From: Acanthopleura granulata
Taxonomy: Eukaryota > Mollusca > Polyplacophora > Chitonida > Chitonidae
Assembly (NCBI GenBank): GCA_016165875.1
Contig: JABBOT010000080.1
Location: 19,230,141-19,294,140 of the forward strand
DNA: 64,000 bases
Direction of reading: 5' to 3'
A model generated the notes under the pieces. The model did not search any database. It had not been told where the DNA came from and saw nothing but the letters and a program-made list of their open reading frames with translations. Made by a program: the position numbers and the translations under genes. Shown here in pieces: positions 36,801 through 46,665 of the stretch (the stretch's first letter is position 1; each line of letters begins with the position of its first letter).

Positions 36801-39800
36801 TTTTTCTTGCGTTTGAATTTGTCATAAGTTCTCATCTTCTCATCAATGAGCTTTATCCTCTGCTCAACAGTGAGTCCTGTAGGTGATGTAGGACGTTCCT
36901 CCCCAATGCCATCAGATATACCATCCTGGTCTGCAGCGGTGGATTCTCGGTGTGGTTCAACAGTGGGTAGATCTTTCTCGGTTTTCTTGACATCTGCTGT
37001 AGTGGTTCTCAAAGCCTCAGTCTGGTTCGGCACATGCGTGCCTGGAGTCTTGGACTCTGATAAGAGACTGAGCGGCCTATCTGATGACAGGATAGTTGGT
37101 GACAACATAGGAGACTGTGATTTGGTGCTGTTCGGGGAAAAACATGGGGACTGCAACTTGGGGGCTGCAGGCATTGGATGAAACTGAGGTGATGCAGTTT
37201 GGTGAGAGGATGGCAGATGAGAGGGGCTTAATGATTTCAGGGCAAACAGGGGCAGTGGCAGCAGCACAAGCTCTTCTTTGCGATGCTGTTGTCGAGGATC
37301 ACAGAGATTTTCAGCACTAGGGTCCCCAGTGGTGGGTATTACCACTGGTTCAGGAGAGTCAGACACCTTCACAGCATCTACTTCCCTTGAGACATCACAA
37401 TGCCTACTAGAGAGACTAGATATGGACAACTGATGCTCTAACGTCTTTTTGTCCTTTGACACTTTTGTGTCGACACAAGTCTCTTGATCAGAGGGCTTGC
37501 CCTCCTTGTTCTCAGTCACTTTTAACTTATCTCCGACATGATCACTTTGATGTGCATGCGGCATCTCCACAAAATCGCAAACAATGTCCGTTCTCTTTGG
37601 CTCTTCTACAACAAGTTTCTCAACTGCACCCACATTATCTCTTTCATCACCACTGCTTAAAATTTCATCGGACTTCTTTGTTCTGTAGGGTCGTGTTTTA
37701 GGTCCCGCATCTGCTGCCAGCCCCTCACTTCCTTTTCTCTTCTTTCTGTAGAACTCAGAAGGAATTTCCGGAAGTGAAGCAGTGTCCATTTCCTCGGGCT
37801 CCTCATTTTCTAAATGAGAAGTTAACGGAGTGTCTTTTTTCACTATACATGAAGGTCTAGGAGCAATCCCCCCAGCTGATAAGCCAGGAAACATAGTGTT
37901 CTCCTTTTTCTCCAGCCGCCGTCTGGCCTCCATTTGCTTACGGCAGCTTTGACTAACGTCTATTCCTAACACATTCCGAGTTTTTTCCACTTTTATTTTC
38001 AGTTCCTCCTTTCCCTTTAACTTCGAAAGGTCCTTCTTTGAGGCCAACTGTTCATCTAACCGGGGTCGTTTGGCCACAACGCGACGCACATCTTCCTCTG
38101 TTGCAGAGGTAGACTCATTATCACTTGTGCTTCCACCGTCCTCTAACTGTTTCAATTTTTCTAGTAGCAACCACTTTTCTCGATGCAACTTGGACAGTTC
38201 GTTTTCACCATGTTCTGAGTCACCTCGACTACTAGAACTTGAACTGGAAGCCTGTCCAGTCTTAACAGCATCTTTTTCTTTAGACGTCTGCTTCATTTCC
38301 TTCTTAACCAAGGAACTGTCTTTAGAAGTCACCATCCAGTTGGCTTTGTCTTTTCGAACATCACTTTCTACCACAGATTTAAGTGTTTCCCCTGGCCTGC
38401 CAATGGCACCCAGTACGCGGGGCACTGTCCGTTCATGTTTCCCTGCAGAGCAGGGACCACTTGTGGCCAAGGATTCAGCTTCCTCGTGACTCCTTTTCCG
38501 GGCTATCACTCTAGCCTCTACACTTTCAAACTTTCCAATGTCAAATTGGTCTGGGATGCTTCGCATTTTCTTGGGTAACATAACAATCTCTGATGAGAGT
38601 CGCTGCTTCCCAGGTAATGATCGCAGCGACTCTTTATCAGATTCATCACGAACCACAGAATCTGAGGGAGCTTCTCCTGCCCTGGAGAACTTCCGCCTTT
38701 GCTCCTGAAGGTCTCTGAAATCCATCACACTGTCTTGACACGCACTATAAATAGGGGGTTCTTCCTGGGTTGGTGTTGGGGGAGTCCGTGCCCGGGGTAA
38801 AATATTTTCCTTCTGCAGGTCTCTGATGGGTGGTGGACTGAGACTCTCGCTGTGCCTTGGCACAGGAGTACGGCTACCACTGTACTGCCCACTACTGTCA
38901 TTATCAGCACTATGGTCCCTGGATCCTTCTTTTCTACGCTCTCTATCAGGAAGTCTTTCCCTGGAATGAAGCTTCTCGTCAAAAAATCGAGACCTGAAGT
39001 CAAATCGCTCATCAAAAGCGTCTCTTTGACTCATGGGGCTTTCACTGCCCCGATAATTGTCCGAGTAACTGTCCTTGAATCTTTCTTCGAACGGCTCCTC
39101 TAAACTTTCCCGCCGTCTTTGACCTTCAAAGAAGGAACTGGGACTGCCATCTCCACGCCGCCTTGTAGCACTGGAACCTCTTTCACGTGCCCGCTGGCTG
39201 ACCCCATACTCTCGTAATTCCCGTTCATATGAGTCGTCAGCGAACGAACCACTTCCCTGGCTGAAATCATCCTCAGTATGGCGGCTGTGAAAATAAAAAA
39301 TAATAACATTCATTAAGGGTGCTATGAACTTTTGAACCGAATAGTAAAAGAAAAGAGATTTGATGTACATGACAAAGATTCTTAAAATTGACACAGAAGT
39401 CCCTGCAATTCAATATGACACACCCCACCCACGTTCCAACTTAACTTTCAAGTTAAAAATCACAAGCTTATGCATCGTGGCATTCTCACTTCACCACTGC
39501 TGGATGTTATTATCCTCTAAACCTTACCAGAGTTAATTTATTCACTTCTTCACCTCACTCTACATTTAGATTTCTCAGATGCCACTACTAGTCTGCCCAA
39601 GTGTTGTTTATTACAAAGCTTGAGACCTTTTCACCTAAACCATGGCAGTCAGTTTTTAGATAGAGGAAACAGGAGCGCCCGCGGATAAACCACAGTCCAA
39701 TGGTAAGTCAATGGGTGACTTTTTCCCGTGACGCAGATTTGCATCCCATTACGCTTCCCAGGAAGAGGAAAGTCAAGAGCAATCTGATAACACATACCTT

Positions 39801-42800
39801 GATCTCCTTTCCCTGAATTCCTCAGTTTGGGAGAACTGGCTTCCCTCTGGGAAAAAGCCCTTCCCCGCTCTACCGCGGCCTCTGAAATTTCCCCTATTAG
39901 CTGCTCCACGCTGTCTGAATGCACGTCGTGATCGGGAGTTACCAGTACTGCTATCAAAAGCAGTAAAATTTCGGCCTTCAAATGCTCTGAAATTAAAATA
40001 TGCTTTCATAACTAAATCAATGTTTCATCAATAACATGTTGATACAGGAAGCCCATACAAATGAAAAATTTAATGAACACACTGCCGCAAAAATTCAGTT
40101 TCCAAAAAGCGCTGGGGGATTTTTATTACTATTTGTGAACCAGTAAAAAATGTTGTTTTTTTTTAATATTTCAAGTTGTGGCAGCCTGATTCATCCCAAT
40201 CATTTAATGCTGTACAGCATCTGTTATATGTTGGTATACTCATAGGGGTGATTTTTGCATTTACTTGGTTTCCTTTTACTTCGTAATCCTATTTAAGCTT
40301 TCAGAACATGCTTCAAATTTACCCTGCTGTCTCCTCCCTGAAAGGTTCATTGTAAAATTCAAAGCCTTGTTGTTGTTGTTGTTTGTACAATCTTCCCCCT
40401 CTCTCATCCGGGCGTTCCCCAGGCCGCAGCTGACCACTTCGTTCCATCTTCTCGAAAAACTTTGTCTGACAGTCACGGCTTGCAAAATCGATCTATCAAA
40501 CGAGGTTTGAAACCATAATAAATATCACTCACGCTTGGGGTAAATGTAACTGAGAGCAGGAACACAAAGATTAAGAAAGAAAAAAAAAACAGAAAACAAC
40601 ACAAAGCATCCAATAAAATCACATAGCCTACTAGGTAAAACACCAATGAATGTGTGTTTTGTTTTACCAGTACCCTCCAACACATTTTGAAGTTACCTTC
40701 GACCACCCCTAGATTCCTTGTCAATACCTGAAACAGCCCTGACGACATCTATATGGAACCAACGGAATGATTTCGCCAATAAATCTACTGCAAACCACTA
40801 ACTATTCTTGTCATTCTGATGTTTAAACTGTATGAGGCTTGTGCCTCATCATAAGAATAAGATTAACTGATTGTGAACTGATGAATGTTTTACCTGAATT
40901 TTGCTGTTGAAGAAAACTCTGTTGCGCATCTCATTCACTGCCACCTGTGCTGTTTCCATGGCATCAAAGTAGACCAACCCCTTGTGCCGTGCTTTGTCAA
41001 TGACAGAATGACTGATTCCTCCAAAGCGGGCAAACTGACGGCACAAGAATCGTTCGGTGCAAGCCTCGGAAAGACCATCCAGCCAAACACAGTTTGTGGG
41101 CATGCTCTTCCCAAAGCCAAGCTGAAAGCAAGCAGGAAAATTTTGCGAATTTCTACTCCACACTAAAAGAAAGCTTTTGCATGGAGCAAGCTGGTTTACT
41201 ACCTAGATTTGATGTTACACAAAATAAACCTGCCCTCAAAACTGGACAATATTTGACGAAGTTATTGCAAGAAAACAAAAGGTTGACAGACAAACACGAA
41301 TTAAATCCCCGTGCTTTTTGTAAAAGTATAGGACAGTACACTGTTCTGACTGCTTCCATATTTTGGAGTATGACAACTGTTATCTTCACAATATAGCTTT
41401 ATGGCATCACATAGGTTTATTTCAAATTTTAAATTAACATTTACAGGGCTAATGTTACTTCAAATGAATACATGCATGGGGATTGTTTTCCCAGACTTCA
41501 AGAAAAATGTGATACCTTTATTTTATTGGCCCCAATATGTTCTCCATCCATAGTCCTCAAGGCTTTCACCACACTGGTGATATCCGCGTATTGGACAAAG
41601 GCATAGGCTGAAATTGCACCCTGTCTCTTAACATCAATATCCTGCATAAACAGAAATACATGTATGTGTGATGTGATACTGTAATTATGTGTGTGATAAG
41701 AAGGATTGGAGGAAGGATGGCCTACTTGTAAACTGACTGAGTTTCCTTCAATAAATGTCATAAATTATTTCCTTTTTGATGTTGAAACTTAAATATTTCC
41801 AGTACCAGACAACCTTTCAAATGAACCTGAAAATCTTTTTAAGCTCAATGGAACGCTCAAAATCAGACAAAATGAGAAACTTATTCATAGATGAAATTTA
41901 AGGTCAAATACAGTGTCCTTTTGTAGAAACACTGATCCTCTTCCTATGTAGTTACCAGTGTTCAGCTAATCACCACATCTTGATACTCACAATGATTTCC
42001 CCCAGCTTCTTGAACCTGTCCCTAAGCTCCTGTGTTGTAATGTCCTTTTCAAGATTGCCCACAAAAAGTGTACGCGTCGCCTTGGGATGATACTCATCCA
42101 ATTCAACTTCAGGAGGGCGGAACTCATTATCTTCGCCTTCTAGAAGGGGTTTAAGAAATAAAAAACCTTTAATGTAACCCTCAATTTATCAAGAGACCTT
42201 GGGGTATACAAATAATTTGAACAATTCTAGACAGTTTTCTTTAATTCACTGCCCTGCTTTAAGTTTTGATGAACACCTCTTCAACCAAGTTTTAGATTTA
42301 AAAAGTTCAAACTCTAAGCGTGCAATGTAACCGTCATCATTATTCAGACATTCAAATTTTAACATTGTTCGATTCTACATTTGCATTAAAAGAAATAAAA
42401 TACAATAACTAACAGAGTAATGAGTTTTACCTAGTCCTTCATGTGGGGAGACTTGTATCTTCGTGCCAAAAAACAACTTGTCCTGAGAGGCTTCCAAGGC
42501 TTTGCATGCATCTTCGTATCTTTCCATGCAAAGAAAGTATTCATTACAAATAGGAAAACACAAGCAAGAGACTAAACAAAGCAAGCACTGTTGGCAGGGA
42601 ACAGGTTCTTATCTGTGAAAGATGACACTAACTTTACACTACATGTATACCTCCTTTTGGAAAAAAACAAAAACGAAGTAAATTGTGAAATATGCCTTAT
42701 CTTTGACACAATGTCTTTAACATGCTCGACCATTTCTTCCTTCCATTTTTAAAACATGAAAATAAACACTGATTACCAACAATGAGGCATGAAATTAGAG

Positions 42801-44875
42801 ATGCCAGCAGAAGGAAAAATGCTTTGTGTGAGCCTGTCATATCTGTGACACTTACTTTCTAAAACTGACGATTGCAGAACGATCTTCCCCTTGGCCCACA
42901 ATCTGAATGCCTGTTACCTTCCCATGCTTCTTGTACTCGTGAAAGAGACCATCTCGTAAACTTGTGTCTGGGAAATACAAACAAGGATCATTTATTTTTC
43001 ACATGTGCTAACACATATATTTTCAAAAGAAACCTTCAATAAACCTTTTACGTACCATATTTAAAAGCAAATCTTTAAAAGTTCACAAACAAATCAGAGT
43101 TAAAAGATGGAATAAAAATTACTTCACTGTAACAAGGAAAGTTAATACAAATTAAAGGATGGGAATGGGTTTGTAAAACTTAGAATAGGAATAAGTCCCT
43201 TATTTAACATTTTGGCTGTTATTTTGAGACTCTTACCACTGGAGCGTAAGGGCAACCTTCGAATACAAATGCCAAGGGAGCGTTTTTCAGAGCCTGACAG
43301 TTGCGTGTCACTTGAGGCACAGGTCTTATCCACTCCACCATCAACACTCTCTGACCGGTCAGATCTCACCTGAACCTTGGATGGGGGATTCGACTGTGGA
43401 ACTCGCGGGCTGCTGTGACTACTGCTGCTACAACAACAACAATGCAACGTCAAAACAATTACAGTTCTTCCAGAGTCATATCATACTAATTATTCGATTG
43501 GTGTTTTATGTCATACTAAAATATTTCACTTCTAATATTGCGGCCAGCGTTATGGTGGGAGTTGCTTGTTTCTGGTAGATCTTTCCAAGATGTAAACTCA
43601 ATAACAGTGAATCAACCAAAAATAAAACCTAACGCAGACACAGGTCTGGAACTGAGTCCACGATAAACTGACCATTGCTCTCTTGAAAAGCTTGATAAAG
43701 TAGATTATCATTTCGCCCACAATGCATGATCGCACAGGCAGATAACACGGCTTAGGCCCGAATCACTTAGGCAGGGGAAAGGTCCTTTATTGCCAAGGAA
43801 TACAGGTGTACATGCAATTCACCAAAATTCATCACAAACAACAATACTATTACGTAATCATATTTGAGGTCTTCTACACAACTAAGATGGACTGAAATAT
43901 TACAGGTAAAAACTGGCATTTATTTATTTTTCTTCTTTAATATTTGCTACATGTCACACTCTTTGAGACCTACCTTCTCGATCTAGATCGGGACCCGCTA
44001 GAGTTGGACGAAGAACCACTGTAACTGGAACTGGAGCTGGATCGTGAGTGACTGCCACTTGGTGATCTGGACACCGACCCTTTCTGTTTGCTGCCCTTTT
44101 TGGAGTGTGCCGAGGAATGGCCAGGGGACATCTGTAATCGTAGGCGGTCAAATTGTTTCGCGGGGAATGCCTCCCCCTGCGCACTGTGAGCATCATATAC
44201 GCCATGGCGCTGTCCTAGACGCTGCTGTGCAGAACCCCTTAAAAATGAAAGTGAGGAATGGATGAGTTATGCGTTCAGTGGGGCACAGTAAATTAATCAA
44301 AGAATATCTTTACCATTCTCAAAAATTTTTTTCATAAGTTTTTCACAACCTGACACCTGACAGGTTTATGGTTGGGGCAAACTGAAGTGCCCAGAGTAAA
44401 CCATTAACCTTAAGCAAAAGGCCACAACCAAAACAGGGGGCTCCAAGGCCTGACAGTCTCAGCAAGCACTGTAACAATGTGGAATGCTGTAGAACCACTG
44501 ATAAGTTTAATGTAATACAGAAGTAGTGACGGTTTTTCAGCAATTTATTTTGCCGTCACTACTTGTGTAACCATGTAAGCCAGAGAAACCCCAGAATATT
44601 TTTTCCGAACAAAACATCATCTATACATTACAGTAAATTTCTACAGTATGTTATTGTTCAAAATTATGGTCTGACTTGAGTCCACATACCTGTCAAACTG
44701 TTTGGCGTAGTTGTTGCCCTTCGCTGGTGGGTAGGTGCGCTCTCGCGTGCGCCCTCTGGCCTGATACTGTGGGCTCTCCTCGTAGTTAGTGGAGTTGGGG
44801 AAGCGATTATCGTACTGGGGGATCCCCTCCCTCTGTGGACCGTAATGATACTCCGGCCGGTCAGCCTCCTCAGTT
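24768..44875 (-). CDS. SPEN: SPEN / SHARP (split ends) transcriptional co-repressor, 5' partial, 17 exons in window
   Basis: A large nuclear RNA-binding co-repressor that links RNA and DNA-bound factors (Notch/RBPJ, nuclear receptors) to SMRT/NCoR-HDAC3 (family knowledge). Exons in transcript order: 44875-44690, 44237-43974, 43427-43237, 42967-42856, 42519-42431, 42139-41991, 41641-41516, 41121-40894, 40492-40323, 39986-39798, 39284-30187, 29693-28129, 27832-27562, 27333-26351, 25942-25748, 25300-25142, 24896-24768. All are phase-consistent over 14,104 nt, about 4,700 residues. Order: Ser/Arg-rich segment, RRM2 (visible residues ~190-275), RRM3 (~297-370), RRM4 (~373-455), Gly/Arg patch, ~3,030-residue charged disordered exon, Gln/Pro-rich region, SPOC (~4,533-4,700). 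Human SPEN is 3,664 and fly Spen ~5,500 residues. RRM1 and the start codon are not visible. It converges with EXOSC10. Confidence 0.97.
25142..25300 (-). CDS. SPEN: SPEN exon: SPOC domain part 2
   Basis: Phase 0 to 0, 53 codons: LEDEYCMLLAIPSGRDHMD, then FIQYLQQKQAAGIVNV. Y and K of YLQQK align with human Y3602 and K3606 of the corepressor-binding surface. Confidence 0.98.
25748..25942 (-). CDS. SPEN: SPEN exon: SPOC domain part 1
   Basis: Phase 0 to 0, 65 codons: KYPVTWQGLLALKNDSCIVQ, then LRIAQRMRLEPVQLDGVAKR. The lysine of LALKND and the arginines of RIAQRMR align with human SHARP K3516, R3548, R3552 and R3554, which bind phosphorylated SMRT/NCoR tails (established knowledge). Confidence 0.98.
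26351..27333 (-). CDS. SPEN: SPEN exon: His/Pro/Gln-rich region leading into SPOC
   Basis: Phase 1 in, 0 out, ~328 codons. It has proline/histidine-rich low complexity (SHSPTQSHPSHPLPP), a segment FVPPELQKQMYRGELRMPG, and ends GHRDLAELMQ, the first SPOC helix (human VDMVQLLK). The acceptor is a NAGNAG pair ('cacagcag'). Confidence 0.93.
27562..27832 (-). CDS. SPEN: SPEN exon: pentapeptide NQER/SHER repeats
   Basis: Phase 0 in, 1 out: VIERVPNPVLRSGSGSGRDA, then about eight pentapeptides of the type x-N/S/A-Q/H-E-R (VNQER, HNQER, LSHER, TNQER, and so on). They form a charged, probably helical segment. Donor 'gtaagt'. Confidence 0.9.
28129..29693 (-). CDS. SPEN: SPEN exon: SPQG repeats and Gln/Ala/His-rich region
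   Basis: Phase 1 in, 0 out, 521 codons. The first third carries eight SPQG motifs spaced irregularly (for example QISPQGHGLP and LPSPQGWHMQ). A Q/A/H-rich stretch follows (HHAQMQGAHHAQMQ, AAQNQAAQNQAAHQ), then proline-rich sequence ending ASPTGQ. It is probably disordered. No vertebrate motif is recognised beyond general composition. Confidence 0.93.
30187..39284 (-). CDS. SPEN: SPEN giant exon (9,098 bp): charged, mostly disordered central region
   Basis: A single uninterrupted exon, phase 2 in and 1 out, ~3,033 residues, corresponding to the very large central exon of vertebrate SPEN. It is rich in K, E, D and S, with long KEKDK-type tracts near 35,280-35,470 and 34,150-34,260. Two islands recall vertebrate SPEN: GIDVSQSCRKQMEARRR near 37,917-37,972 (human GIDIDHTQSYRKQMEQSRR) and SSIFDQDRKRLEQIDAKYE near 36,650-36,715 (human SSIFEQDSKRLQHLERK). 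Near the C-terminal end are basic RRRRRPPPSYKDM and TRRRRSNDHS segments. Vertebrate receptor- and RBPJ-binding sites map to the equivalent region, but I cannot place them here. Ends: acceptor 'ttcacag' at 39,285 and donor 'gtaaat'. Confidence 0.95.
39798..39986 (-). CDS. SPEN: SPEN exon: Gly/Arg-rich patch
   Basis: Phase 2 to 2. It contains AFRQRGAANRGNFRGRGRAG, an RG/RGG-type RNA-binding patch, then TEEFRERRSS. It joins in frame with both neighbours. Confidence 0.85.
40323..40492 (-). CDS. SPEN: SPEN exon: end of RRM4 with short polyglutamine
   Basis: Phase 0 in, 2 out: IDFASRDCQTKFFEKMERSG matches vertebrate VDFANRESQLAFYHCMEKSG. Five CAA codons (TTG on the + strand, 40,367-40,381) encode QQQQQ. 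The acceptor is 'gatag' and the donor 'ggtaaa'. Confidence 0.93.
40894..41121 (-). CDS. SPEN: SPEN exon: RRM4
   Basis: Phase 0 to 0, 76 codons: LGFGKSMPTNCVWLDGLSEA is nearly identical to vertebrate LGFGKSMPTNCVWLDGLSSN. KGLVYFDAMETAQVAV supplies the RNP1 region. The fold is completed by the next exon. Confidence 0.97.
41516..41641 (-). CDS. SPEN: SPEN exon: end of RRM3
   Basis: Phase 0 to 0, 42 codons: DIDVKRQGAISAYAFVQYAD, then LRTMDGEHIGANKIK. AYAFVQY is the RNP1 motif (human QYAFLQY). Donor 'gtatca'. Confidence 0.96.
41991..42139 (-). CDS. SPEN: SPEN exon: start of RRM3
   Basis: Phase 1 in, 0 out: FRPPEVELDEYHPKATRTLF, then VGNLEKDITTQELRDRF. It matches the vertebrate EFHPKATRTLFIGNLEK block. 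LFVGNL is the RNP2 motif. Confidence 0.96.
42431..42519 (-). CDS. SPEN: SPEN exon: end of RRM2
   Basis: Phase 2 in, 1 out: YEDACKALEASQDKLFFGTK, matching vertebrate QEKALTASKGKLFFGMQIEV. The acceptor 'ggaaag' is weak in pyrimidines but is the one that keeps the frame. Confidence 0.92.
42856..42967 (-). CDS. SPEN: SPEN exon: RRM2 core
   Basis: Phase 1 in, 2 out: DTSLRDGLFHEYKKHGKVTG, then IVGQGEDRSAIVSFRK, matching vertebrate DTSLKDGLFHEFKKFGKVTS. Donor 'gtaagt'. Confidence 0.95.
43237..43427 (-). CDS. SPEN: SPEN exon: start of RRM2
   Basis: Phase 2 in, 1 out. It opens with SSSSHSSPRVPQSNPPSK and ends EKRSLGICIRRLPLRSS, the first beta strand (RNP2) of RRM2. The acceptor region has consecutive TAG/CAG triplets, so alternative acceptor use is possible. 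Confidence 0.9.
43485..43575 (-). repeat. SINE-1 fragment in a SPEN intron
   Basis: 'attcgattggtgttttatg', 'aaaatatttcacttc' and 'gcggccagcgttatggtggg', immediately upstream (in transcript sense) of the RRM2 start exon. Confidence 0.7.
43974..44237 (-). CDS. SPEN: SPEN exon: Ser/Arg-rich (RS) segment
   Basis: Phase 2 to 2. The acceptor 'tttttaag' at 44,238 gives GSAQQRLGQRHGVYDAH in frame. The nearer 'gcacag' would hit a stop at once. It ends in a serine tract with SRSPSGSHSRSSS and SGSRSRSR, matching the vertebrate RSPSGSGSRSRSSSS linker before RRM2. Confidence 0.88.
44690..44875 (-). CDS. SPEN: SPEN exon: Arg/Tyr-rich linker (first seen)
   Basis: Phase 2 to 2: TEEADRPEYHYGPQREG, then RGRTRERTYPPAKG and ending AKQFDR. 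This resembles the low-complexity RD/RY-rich linker between RRM1 and RRM2. A preceding exon must supply two bases of its first codon. None was found up to 64,000. Confidence 0.85.
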
Positions 44876-46630
44876 CTGTAACAACAAGCACGACCCAAGC
44901 GGGAAGTCAGAATCACCAAACTGACGCCATAATTCTAGGCTGTAATGACAACAACATACTCTGACAAAATAAGATACATGGTAGCTTTAACGCAAAACCA
45001 AATCTGATCGTATTCACTCAGGTTAGCGTGTCATGTCTTTACTGTTTCATATCTACATACTCCTCACGCTTTCAACACACAAGGCAACACTTAACAAATT
45101 GTTTGATTTCAGTAAACCGACCCTTTGTAAGCCGTCTTGAAACTTAGGTAGGCTGTTTGGGACACTGTCTTCTCATTTAATCAACAAAAATTTGGCTATC
45201 AAATCAAAACTGCACTGGAGGTGAAATAAATATAGCAATTTCCTGGAGAAAAGCTTAATAAAGGTACATGTTTGCTTGCCCGAAACAAACACATTTTTAA
45301 TTAAAGCCTAACCTAAAGGAACACCTGGTCAGTGACTAATTATGACCTAAATGCATATTACAACCAATATTCTCCTGTACCATACATATTACACACAGCA
45401 ATTTAAGTTCACACTTCGGCTGTAAATAATACAGGTGTACACTGTACCTGTCGTTTAAATGGCTTTCGTTTAAGCCCTAATGTTCTGAAATGCAATTAAC
45501 TCATCACCTGTCTCACATGTTCTGGATCAGCAGGTGGTTCAAATTTAACCTATGTCACCTTCACACAATAATATCTTGCACTGCATATGCATCTTGATAC
45601 ATATCTTTCAATCACAGGACACGACAATACAAACATTCCTGTTTACATGTGTAATACTAAAACTGATACATACATTTAGTGTTATGTCCAGATTGGCAGC
45701 CTTACATACATATATACATGTATATGTTATCATCAAGTCCAGTTCATGTCATTCAAAGCACGTTTAATTCCAATCAAGTACAGGCACATCTGGCTGCACC
45801 ATCCAGACAGTGGGAATACTGATCATGTTTCACCAAGTTTGTTAAAATTTAAGCATGTTACATAGGTTCTACATTTGAAGTTGCAAGTCATAAAGACAGT
45901 GGCAAATGGAAATTAATAACATATTATCGAACTGGTAGGCAATCAGGATAAACTTTGACCTGACCACACATTTGAAAATGGTGAAGGAATAGGTCAACCC
46001 TTGTGCCCATGATATTTAAATTTATACGTACTGTCCCATACATGTAAATCAGCACCATACATGAACAGCATCATGCATGTACTTGTACATCAGCACTGTA
46101 CATCTGCATCTGCGCCGTAGTTCCATACATGTATGTCAGTACCAGACACTGTACACATCTATTAAAATAGCGTGGATACATGTATTTATCAGTTATAAGT
46201 TGAAATTTTCAACGATTTCAACTGGTGGAAAGCAACGGGCACCACCTGGGCTCTTCATTAATTGCAGGTGAAGGTTTCTCCTTGGTCCACACACTCAGAC
46301 CCACCTGGGGACATGATATGATGAATAGTTGCCCTAATTAGAAAGTATATTTAAGTGCACATAAAATACGCTTGAGACAAGTCACAAACATGTCATGTCG
46401 TATTAGTACAATGTTTCACTGGACCGTATCTTGCTGGAAAATGACTGTAGTTATTTTGAGATGGTCCCCTTTCAGCTCGACTGCTTGGCTCTTCAGAGCC
46501 TTACAGGAGTAAAGCCTAGGCCAATGGCAGCAATCAATAAATGTGTGCAAGTTGTATAAGCTAAGGACAGATAGAACCGTTTCACAGCTCATTTCACAGC
46601 TCGTGGCCATGTCTTCCTTCTTACATTTCA

Positions 46631-46632
<2 letters not shown>

Positions 46633-46664
<32 letters not shown>
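46633..46664. repeat. (GA)n microsatellite
   Basis: About 16 GA dinucleotides. A shorter GA run lies at 48,422-48,439. Confidence 0.95.

Positions 46665-46665
<1 letters not shown>

Noticed and set aside
30236..39103. Many plus-strand frames opposite the giant SPEN exon (for example 34,128-34,757 and 38,070-38,489)
   Set aside because: They are antisense shadows of a long lysine/serine-rich coding exon, with no protein likeness.
43954..44205. Minus-strand frame starting MAYMMLTV
   Set aside because: It is in a different frame from the Ser/Arg-rich sequence that matches SPEN and fits both splice phases.
44225..44230. Acceptor 'gcacag' for the SPEN RS exon
   Set aside because: Using it puts a stop codon immediately in frame. 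The acceptor 12 bases further upstream keeps the frame open.
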